A DNA stretch of 22,091 nucleotides. Origin: JAWLCA01 sp050485905. GTDB taxonomy: Bacteria; Pseudomonadota; Alphaproteobacteria; Rhodobacterales; Rhodobacteraceae. The position numbers were made by a program, and so were the translations under genes. Below are positions 16,276 through 22,091 of this stretch, piece by piece (position 1 is the stretch's first letter; each line of letters starts with the position of its first letter). Where the stretch lies: the NCBI GenBank assembly GCA_050485905.1, contig JBJHCH010000057.1:1-22091 (forward strand), in the 5' to 3' direction. The notes under the pieces were generated by a model. That model saw nothing but the letters and a program-made list of their open reading frames with translations, did not search any database and was not told where the DNA came from.

Positions 16276-18603
16276 ATGAACGACATGCCGACGATACAGG
16301 GCGCGGTGCACAGCGACCTCGCGCACGACTCCGCCATCAAGCACGTCACCGGGCGGGCGGACTATACCGACGACATTCTGGAACCGGCGGGCACGCTGCA
16401 CGCCTGGCTGGGGCTTTCGACCGTGGCGCACGGGCGGATACGGTCGATGGACCTTTCGGCGGTGGAACGGGCGCCCGGCGTGGTCGGCGTGCTAACCGCG
16501 CGCGACATCCCCGGTGTCAACGACGTCAGCCCCACGGGCCTGCACGACGAACCCCTGCTGGCCGAGGAGAAGGTGGAATTCTGGGGCCAGCCGATCTTTG
16601 CCGTCGTGGCCGAGACGCGCGATTATGCCCGCCACGCAGCGGAACTGGCGCAGATCGATTATGAGACTCTGCCGCACATCACAACGACGGAAGAGGCCAT
16701 CGCGGCCGACTATCCCCACGTGACCGCGCCGCTGACCCTGCAGCGCGGCGACCCCGCCGCGGTGCTGGCCGCCGCACCGCACAGGATCGCCGGGCAGATG
16801 CGGATCGGCGGGCAGGATCACATGTATCTTGAAGGACACATCGCCTTCGCCATTCCCGGCGAGGACGAGGAGGTGCTGGTTCATTCCTCCACCCAGCACC
16901 CCAGCGAAGCCCAGCACATGGTGGCCCATGTGCTGGGCGTTCCCTCGAACGCCGTCACGGTGAACGTGCGCCGCATGGGCGGCGGGTTCGGCGGCAAGGA
17001 AAGCCAGATGAACCTGTTCTGCTGCGTCGCCGCCGTGGCGGCGAAGAAATGGAACCGCCCGGTCAAGATCCGCCCCGACCGCGATCAGGACATGATCGCC
17101 ACCGGCAAGCGGCACGATTTCGTGGTCGATTACGACCTGGGCTTCGACGACGCCGGCCGGGTGCAGGCGGTGGACGGCCGCTTTGCCGCGCGTTGCGGTT
17201 GGACCTCGGACCTTTCCGGCCCGGTGACGGACCGGGCGCTGTTTCATGCCGACAACGCCTATTACTACCCCGCGGTGCGCCTGACCTCGCGCCCGATGAA
17301 GACCAATACCGTATCTAACACTGCGTTTCGCGGCTTTGGCGGGCCGCAGGGCGTGATCGTGGCCGAGCGGATGATGGAGGAGATCGCCTATCAGTTGGGC
17401 ATGGACCCGCTGGATGTGCGCAAGGCCAATTTCTACGGCGGCGAGGGGCGCGACGTGACCCCCTATCACCAGCGGGTCGAGGACAACATCATCGCCCGTC
17501 TAGTCGACGAACTGGAGACGAGCAGCGATTACCGAGCCCGTCGGCAGGCGATCATCGCGGCGAACGCGGCGGGCGGCGTGCTGCGCCGGGGCATCGCGCT
17601 GACCACGGTGAAATTCGGCATCTCGTTCACCGCGACGCACTACAACCAGGCCGGCGCACTGATTCATGTCTATTCCGACGGCTCGATCCACCTGAACCAC
17701 GGCGGGACCGAGATGGGTCAGGGGCTGAACACCAAGGTGGCGCAGGTGGTGGCCGATGCCTTTCAGGTCGATGTCGGGCGCATCCGCATCACCCGCACCA
17801 CGACCGAGAAGGTGCCCAACACCTCGGCGACCGCGGCCTCCAGCGGGTCGGATCTGAACGGGATGGCGGCGCTGGACGCGGCGGAACAGATCAAGGCGCG
17901 GCTCGTGGACTTCGCTGCTGAATACTGGCAGGCCCCGCCCGCATCGGTGCGGTTTGCTGCGAACATGGTGCATGTCGGCGAGGCCGCGATCCCCTTTGAC
18001 GAGCTTGTGGGCCTCGCCTACCGGGCGCGGGTACATCTGTCGGCGGCGGGCTTCTACAAGACGCCCGGCATCCACTGGGACCGGGCCAGCGGCAAGGGCC
18101 GGCCCTTCTACTACTACGCCTATGGCGCGGCCTGTTCCGAGGTCACCATCGACACGCTGACCGGCGAATATCGGGTGGAGCGGGCGGATGTGCTGCACGA
18201 TGTCGGCCGCTCACTCAACCCCGTGCTGGACCGCGGCCAGGTCGAGGGCGCGTTCGTGCAGGGCATGGGCTGGCTGACCACCGAGGAGTTGTGGTGGGAC
18301 GACAGGGGCCGGCTGCGCACCCACGCGCCCAGCACCTACAAGATCCCGCTGGCCAGCGACCGTCCGCGCATCTTCAACGTCAATCTCGCCGACTGGTCCG
18401 AAAACCGCGAGATGACGATCAAGCGGTCAAAGGCCGTGGGCGAGCCGCCGTTCATGCTGGGCATCTCAGTCTTCGAGGCGCTGTCGATGGCGGTGGCGAG
18501 CGTGGCGGACTACCGCGAATGCCCCCGGCTCGATGCCCCGGCCACGCCCGAACGGGTGCTGATGGCGGTGGAGCGGCTGCGCGGCGCGGGGGGCACGAAA
18601 TGA
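16276..18603 (+). CDS. xdhB: Xanthine dehydrogenase large subunit (molybdopterin-binding)
   Basis: A 775-residue catalytic subunit partnering XdhA. Cofactor and active-site motifs are in order: GGQDHMYLEGH (about 177-187), GGGFGGKES (about 236-244), FRGFGGPQG with the substrate-orienting Arg (about 351-359), GGTEMGQGLNTK (about 476-487), and the catalytic base Glu723 in VGEPPFMLG. The presence of the Arg and the Glu supports a purine-oxidising enzyme rather than a CO or aldehyde dehydrogenase relative. Its stop overlaps the xdhC start (ATGA, 18600-18603), so the two are translationally coupled. There is no signal peptide; it acts in the cytosol. Confidence 0.95.
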   Translation: MNDMPTIQGAVHSDLAHDSAIKHVTGRADYTDDILEPAGTLHAWLGLSTVAHGRIRSMDLSAVERAPGVVGVLTARDIPGVNDVSPTGLHDEPLLAEEKVEFWGQPIFAVVAETRDYARHAAELAQIDYETLPHITTTEEAIAADYPHVTAPLTLQRGDPAAVLAAAPHRIAGQMRIGGQDHMYLEGHIAFAIPGEDEEVLVHSSTQHPSEAQHMVAHVLGVPSNAVTVNVRRMGGGFGGKESQMNLFCCVAAVAAKKWNRPVKIRPDRDQDMIATGKRHDFVVDYDLGFDDAGRVQAVDGRFAARCGWTSDLSGPVTDRALFHADNAYYYPAVRLTSRPMKTNTVSNTAFRGFGGPQGVIVAERMMEEIAYQLGMDPLDVRKANFYGGEGRDVTPYHQRVEDNIIARLVDELETSSDYRARRQAIIAANAAGGVLRRGIALTTVKFGISFTATHYNQAGALIHVYSDGSIHLNHGGTEMGQGLNTKVAQVVADAFQVDVGRIRITRTTTEKVPNTSATAASSGSDLNGMAALDAAEQIKARLVDFAAEYWQAPPASVRFAANMVHVGEAAIPFDELVGLAYRARVHLSAAGFYKTPGIHWDRASGKGRPFYYYAYGAACSEVTIDTLTGEYRVERADVLHDVGRSLNPVLDRGQVEGAFVQGMGWLTTEELWWDDRGRLRTHAPSTYKIPLASDRPRIFNVNLADWSENREMTIKRSKAVGEPPFMLGISVFEALSMAVASVADYRECPRLDAPATPERVLMAVERLRGAGGTK

Positions 18604-19469
18604 CCCCGCGGACGCTGGCCGGGTTCCTTGCCGCGCAATCCCGTGTCGTCGCGGTGCGGGTCGCGCGGGTGCGCGGTTCTGCGCCGCGAGAGGAAGGGGC
18701 GCAGATGTTCGTGGCGCCCGGTGCCACCTTCGGCACGATCGGCGGCGGGCAGCTGGAATACATGGCGATCGAGGCGGCCCGCGCCATGCTGGCACGCGGC
18801 GAACTGGTCGGGTCGCTGGATCTGCCGCTCGGACCCGAAATCGGCCAGTGCTGCGGTGGCCGGGTGGAGCTGACGCTGGCCCGGATGGGCGCGGCCGACC
18901 GCTGCGCCGCGTTGGCGGCTGCGCGCAACGCCGAACAGGTGCAGCCGCATGTCTACATCATGGGCGCAGGCCACACCGGGCGCGCGCTGGCCCGCGCCCT
19001 ACAGGCACTTCCGGTGCGCCCGGTGCTGGTGGACAACCGGCCGGGCGAACTCGCGCAGGCCGCCGCCGGAATCGAAACGCGGCTGAGCCCGCTGCCCGAG
19101 GCCGAGATCGCCGCCGCGCCGCCGGGGAGCGCCTTCGTGGTGCTGACCCATGACCACGGGCTGGATTTCCTGCTGACCTCGGCCGCGCTGGCGCGGGGCG
19201 ACGCGGCCTATGTCGGGATGATCGGATCGGCGACGAAGCGGGCAAAGTTCCGCGCCTGGTGCCGGGACCATTGCGACGGGCAGGATACCGGGCGGCTGAC
19301 CTGCCCCATCGGGGCGCAGGGCAGCGCCGACAAGCGCCCGGAAGTGATCGCCGCCTTCGTGGCGGCCGAGGTTCTGGCGGTGCTGACCGCCGGGACCGAA
19401 AGGCGCGGAGATGCGCCGCAGGACTGGCGCGGGCGGGCTGTCGAGGAGGCACCCCTCCGCGCGGGATGA
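18600..19469 (+). CDS. xdhC: Xanthine dehydrogenase accessory protein XdhC
   Basis: A 289-residue maturation factor that binds molybdenum cofactor, promotes its sulfuration and hands it to XdhB. It is not part of the final enzyme. The N-terminal XdhC domain shows RGSAPREEGAQMFV, GTIGGGQLEY and the conserved Cys pair in GQCCGGRVEL. The C-terminal Rossmann-like domain shows HVYIMGAGHTGRALA and GMIGSATKRAKF. The start is fixed by the ATGA overlap with xdhB. The order xdhA-xdhB-xdhC matches that known in Rhodobacter capsulatus. Confidence 0.95.
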   Translation: MTPRTLAGFLAAQSRVVAVRVARVRGSAPREEGAQMFVAPGATFGTIGGGQLEYMAIEAARAMLARGELVGSLDLPLGPEIGQCCGGRVELTLARMGAADRCAALAAARNAEQVQPHVYIMGAGHTGRALARALQALPVRPVLVDNRPGELAQAAAGIETRLSPLPEAEIAAAPPGSAFVVLTHDHGLDFLLTSAALARGDAAYVGMIGSATKRAKFRAWCRDHCDGQDTGRLTCPIGAQGSADKRPEVIAAFVAAEVLAVLTAGTERRGDAPQDWRGRAVEEAPLRAG

Positions 19470-19526
19470 GGGAGAGGGCCGAGGCGGGCAATCCGCGCCG
19501 GCATGGACATCGAGGGAGGGCCTGCC

Positions 19527-21128
19527 ATGCAGGGACCAAGCTATACCTATAGGCTGTTTGCACGCAGCGACTACAGTGCCTTCTGGGCGCTTTTCACCGA
19601 CAACCTGATCAACCTGATGGTGCTGGCGGGGATCTGCCAGTTCGTGTTTCAGATGCCGGCCGAGATCGTCTATGGCCGCATCGTGCCGGGCGCCGCGGTG
19701 GCGATCATCGCCGGCATCGCGGTCTACGTGGCGATGGCGCGGCGCGTGGCAGCACGGGCGGGGCGCGACGTGACGGCGCTGCCATACGGCATCTCCACCC
19801 CTGTGATGTTCGTCTATCTGTTTGGGGTCATCGGGCCGATCTACTGGTCCACCAATGACCCGGTTCTGGCCTGGCAGGTCGGCATCGGCGCGGGCTTCAT
19901 GGGCGGTATCGTCGCTGCGATGGGGGCGCTGATCGGGCCGTTTCTGAAGCGGGTGACGCCCCGCGCGGGCATGCTGGGCACGCTCTGCGGCATAGCGCTG
20001 GTGTTCATCGGCACCGTGCCGCTGGCAACGGTATTCGAGAATCCCTACATCGGCTTTGCCTCGATGATCATCATCCTGTGGGGGCTGGTCGGGCGGTTCC
20101 GGCTGCCGTGGAACATGCCCGCGGGCCTGCTGGCGCTGCTGGTCGGCACCGTCGTTGCACTGATCACCGGGCAGGCCACGATCAGCGCCGATGGCGTCGG
20201 CTTCTACCCGCCGCTGCCTTACGTCGGCGACCTGATCGCAGGTATCCAGCACCTGTTTGCCAACCCGGAGCTGTTCCTGGTGCTGGTGCCGGTGCAGATC
20301 TACAACTTCATCGAGACGATGAACAACGTCGAAAGCGCCGAGGCCGCGGGCGACAGCTATCCGGTCGCGGTCTGCCAACTGACCGACGGCGCTGGCACCA
20401 TGGTCGGCGCGCTGTTCGGCTCGCCCTTCCCGACCACGGTCTATATCGGCCATCCCGCTTACAAGCGGATGGGGGCGCATGCCGGCTACATCATCGGCGT
20501 GGCCACGGTCATCCCGCTGGCTGCCTTCTTCGGGCTTCTGGCGTTCCTGAACAACCTGATCCCGGTCGCGGCCGCCGCGCCGGTTCTGGTCTTCGTCGCA
20601 CTGAGCTTGATCACCAACACCGCCCATTCGGTCAAGACCGAGCATATGGCGGCGATCACCATCGCGATGATGCCGCATATCTCGGGCTTCCTGCTGATCC
20701 AGTGGGGCGCGCTGGCCGGGGCGATGGCGGCGGTCGGGGCGACCGGGTTGCCGGCCCTGGGTGACCCGGCGCTGACGGCGGCGCTGGCGCAGCAGGGCGT
20801 GCCCTTCATCGGCCATCTGGCGCTGTCGCAGGGCGCGATCCTGACCGGGCTGATCTGGGGCGCGATCGTGGCCAGCGTGATCGACGGGCGCTTTGCCAAT
20901 GCCGGCGGGTTTGCCGCGGCGGCGGCGCTGATGTCTCTGGTGGGCATCATCCATGCCCCCGCCCTGCACTGGCCCGAGGTCAGCGGCGTCACCGCCGGCT
21001 ACCTGATCGCGGCGGCGTTCCTGTTCCTCTATCCGCTGGTGGACCGCGAGGCGGGGAGACGCAACACAGACATGCCGGTGGAGGAGCCGCTGCCTGTCGA
21101 CCCCGTAGCTTCTCACCCCGCCGGCTGA
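19527..21128 (+). CDS. NCS2 family purine permease (probable xanthine/hypoxanthine transporter)
   Basis: A 533-residue inner-membrane protein with 12-14 hydrophobic segments. NCS2 features include the ALPYGISTPVMFVYLFG segment (about 84-100) and the family loop NFIETMNNVESAEAAGDSYP (about 259-278), whose acidic residues help bind the base. ATG 19527 has GGAGGG 8 bp upstream; an ATG at 19503 would place that site inside the gene. It is the last gene of the xdh operon, 57 bp after xdhC and just before a strong terminator, so uptake of xanthine or hypoxanthine to feed XdhAB is likely. The exact substrate within the purine/uracil/adenine range cannot be fixed from sequence. Confidence 0.88.
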   Translation: MQGPSYTYRLFARSDYSAFWALFTDNLINLMVLAGICQFVFQMPAEIVYGRIVPGAAVAIIAGIAVYVAMARRVAARAGRDVTALPYGISTPVMFVYLFGVIGPIYWSTNDPVLAWQVGIGAGFMGGIVAAMGALIGPFLKRVTPRAGMLGTLCGIALVFIGTVPLATVFENPYIGFASMIIILWGLVGRFRLPWNMPAGLLALLVGTVVALITGQATISADGVGFYPPLPYVGDLIAGIQHLFANPELFLVLVPVQIYNFIETMNNVESAEAAGDSYPVAVCQLTDGAGTMVGALFGSPFPTTVYIGHPAYKRMGAHAGYIIGVATVIPLAAFFGLLAFLNNLIPVAAAAPVLVFVALSLITNTAHSVKTEHMAAITIAMMPHISGFLLIQWGALAGAMAAVGATGLPALGDPALTAALAQQGVPFIGHLALSQGAILTGLIWGAIVASVIDGRFANAGGFAAAAALMSLVGIIHAPALHWPEVSGVTAGYLIAAAFLFLYPLVDREAGRRNTDMPVEEPLPVDPVASHPAG

Positions 21129-21166
21129 GCACGACCCACGGCGAACAGGAACGGTTTCGGCTCTTG

Positions 21167-21194
21167 GATGCCGCCCACTCGGGCGGCATCTTTT
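21167..21194 (+). terminator. Intrinsic terminator of the xdh-permease operon
   Basis: A perfect 10-bp stem GATGCCGCCC/GGGCGGCATC with a 4-nt loop (ACTC) is followed directly by TTTT. It starts 38 bp after the permease stop. Confidence 0.92.
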
Positions 21195-21502
21195 CATTCA
21201 CCCGCGAATATTCCGGAATTATCGTATGTGGCGGCTCTGTTGCACAAATCCCGTGAGGGATTCATCTTGTGAATCCGGCGTGGTAGCCGGGATGCATGAG
21301 CAGACCCACACCCCCGACCTACAAGACCAGGAACTGGCCAGCCTACAATGAAGCGCTCAAGCGCCGGGGCTCGCTGACGATCTGGTTCGACCCCGAGATG
21401 AGCTGGGATGCCGTGCCGACAGGCAGGCGTGGCCGCCAGCAGAGCTACAGCGACGCCGCCATCCAGACCTGCCTTTCAATGAAAGTGCTGTTCGGCATGG
21501 TC

Positions 21503-21539
21503 GATATTGGAGCGCCATTGGTCCGAGCGACAATGGCGA
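21503..21539 (+). repeat. Palindromic insertion 1 in the transposase
   Basis: An extra segment of about 36 bp between LFGM and RQTTGF of the transposase. Its core 21513-21538 has perfect 8-bp arms CGCCATTG/CAATGGCG around a 10-nt loop. It is in frame, adding about 12 residues. Confidence 0.75.
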
Positions 21540-21697
21540 CGCGGCAGACGACGGGCTTCGTCGAGAGCCTTTTGCGGCTGGTTGGCCTGGATTGGGCGGG
21601 CCCGACTTCAGCACGCTGTCTCGCCGTCAGAAGACCTTGGCCGTCAACATCCCCTACCGCGGCTCCCAGGGGCCGCTGCACCTGCTGATCGACACTG

Positions 21698-21734
21698 AGC
21701 CATTGAGGCGCCATTGGTTCGAGCCCAATGGCGA
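21698..21734 (+). repeat. Palindromic insertion 2 in the transposase
   Basis: An extra segment of about 37 bp right after the LLID codons. Its core 21709-21733 has perfect 9-bp arms CGCCATTGG/CCAATGGCG around TTCGAGC. It has the same orientation as insertion 1 and shares its ATGGCGA right boundary. Confidence 0.78.
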
Positions 21735-21801
21735 AGGGCATCAAGGTCGAGGGCGAAGGTGAGTGGCATGCGCGCAAGCATGGCGGTGCCAAACGGCGCG
21801 T

Positions 21802-21838
21802 TCGCCATGCTGCTCGAACCGGTGGCGCAGCACCGCTC
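21802..21838 (-). repeat. Palindromic insertion 3 in the transposase (inverted)
   Basis: An extra segment of about 37 bp between KRRV and RKIHLG codons. Read on the minus strand, its core (21827-21803) is CGCCACCGGTTCGAGC followed by AGCATGGCG, i.e. the same unit as insertion 2 with a few changes and less perfect arms. It ends in the same ATGGCGA, and it is inverted relative to the other two. Confidence 0.7.
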
Positions 21839-22091
21839 ACGGCGCAAGATCCATCTCGGAATAGACGAGGAAACGCTGGAGGTTCGTGCCGTCGAGATCA
21901 CCGGAAGCCACATCGGTGATGCCCCGGTGCTGCCCGACCTGCTCGACCAGATCCCGCCCGAACAGGAGGCCGCCAGCGTCACCGCCGACGGCGCCTTCGA
22001 CACCCGCAAGTGTCACGACGCCATCTCTGCCCGTGGCGCCGCCGCGATCATACCGCCCCGCAAGAACGCGAAGCCGTGGCAGACCGTCACC

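Larger units (their letters stand above)
21233..22091 (+). mobile_element. IS5-family insertion sequence, left part (right end outside window)
   Basis: A typical IS left end GGCTCTGTTGCACAAATC (21233-21250) is followed by a short hairpin GGATTC/GAATCC (21258-21276) and the transposase frame starting at 21296. The right inverted repeat and target duplication cannot be checked here. It lies downstream of the operon terminator, so it does not disrupt a gene. Confidence 0.85.
21296..22091 (+). pseudogene. IS5-family DDE transposase, disrupted
   Basis: The N-terminus (SRPTPPTYKTRNWPAYNEAL, then RGSLTIWFDPEMSW) and later blocks (SRRQKTLAVNIPYRG, KVEGEGEWHARKHGG, VTADGAFDTRKCHDAI) match IS5-family transposases common in alphaproteobacteria. 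The reading frame is broken by one apparent 1-bp loss near 21598-21603 (WAGP instead of WAVPDF) and by three extra segments of about 36-37 bp near 21503-21539, 21698-21734 and 21802-21838. The first stays in frame, while the second falls immediately after the first catalytic Asp (LLID). The first frame ends at a stop by 21688. The second catalytic Asp (TADGAFD) survives downstream; the catalytic Glu region lies beyond the window. No active enzyme can be made. Confidence 0.88.

Noticed and set aside
18999..21197. A 732-codon open frame on the minus strand.
   Set aside because: It is antisense to xdhC and the NCS2 permease, with a composition dominated by R, D, H and Q from antisense reading. 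It is not a gene.

Overview
The window is high-GC DNA typical of an alphaproteobacterium of the Rhodobacteraceae/Paracoccaceae type. Supporting signs are a FYDLN-type acidic protein (TIGR02300), a kinase-DUF2090 fused iolC, a protocatechuate-pathway thiolase, an xdhABC operon and an IS5-family transposase of the kind common in that group. The species cannot be named from the sequence alone.

Layout. (1) 1-1165 is core chromosome: the 5' part of a zinc metallopeptidase gene on the minus strand, a divergent FYDLN/TIGR02300 gene, and a tRNA-Ala(GGC). (2) 1149-7153 is a small integrative element inserted at the 3' end of that tRNA. It carries a tyrosine integrase, one AT-rich cargo gene encoding an ABC-type AAA ATPase with a C-terminal TOPRIM-like nuclease domain (OLD-like, a candidate anti-phage gene), a serine recombinase, and about 1.4 kb of non-coding DNA rich in repeats and palindromes. 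A 152-bp repeat at its right border contains not only the tRNA end but also the start of a second, nearly identical integrase gene. This is best read as the scar of a tandem second element. (3) 7358-9289 is iolC (myo-inositol catabolism) on the minus strand, without its usual partners in view. (4) 9694-12290 is a likely three-gene operon: a small membrane protein, a KefB/KefC-type cation/proton antiporter and a DUF924 protein. (5) 12440-13642 is pcaF (3-oxoadipyl-CoA thiolase). (6) 13737-21128 is a purine oxidation locus: a LysR regulator divergent from xdhA-xdhB-xdhC and an NCS2 purine permease, closed by a strong intrinsic terminator at 21167-21194. (7) 21233 to the window end is a decayed IS5-family element.

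The genes form separate modules. XdhA/B form the xanthine dehydrogenase, XdhC loads its molybdenum cofactor, and the permease probably imports the purine substrate. PcaF and IolC are single enzymes of other catabolic routes.

The two most unusual parts are as follows. First, the tRNA-Ala element: its integrase, serine recombinase and non-coding DNA share an enrichment of CCTNAGG-centred palindromes that the ATPase cargo lacks. It also contains a three-copy repeat with a phage-promoter-like core and a cluster of GTCTCA motifs beside the serine recombinase gene. Second, the IS5 transposase is interrupted at three places by related insertions of about 37 bp built on a 25-26 bp palindrome, which look like copies of a small mobile palindromic element.
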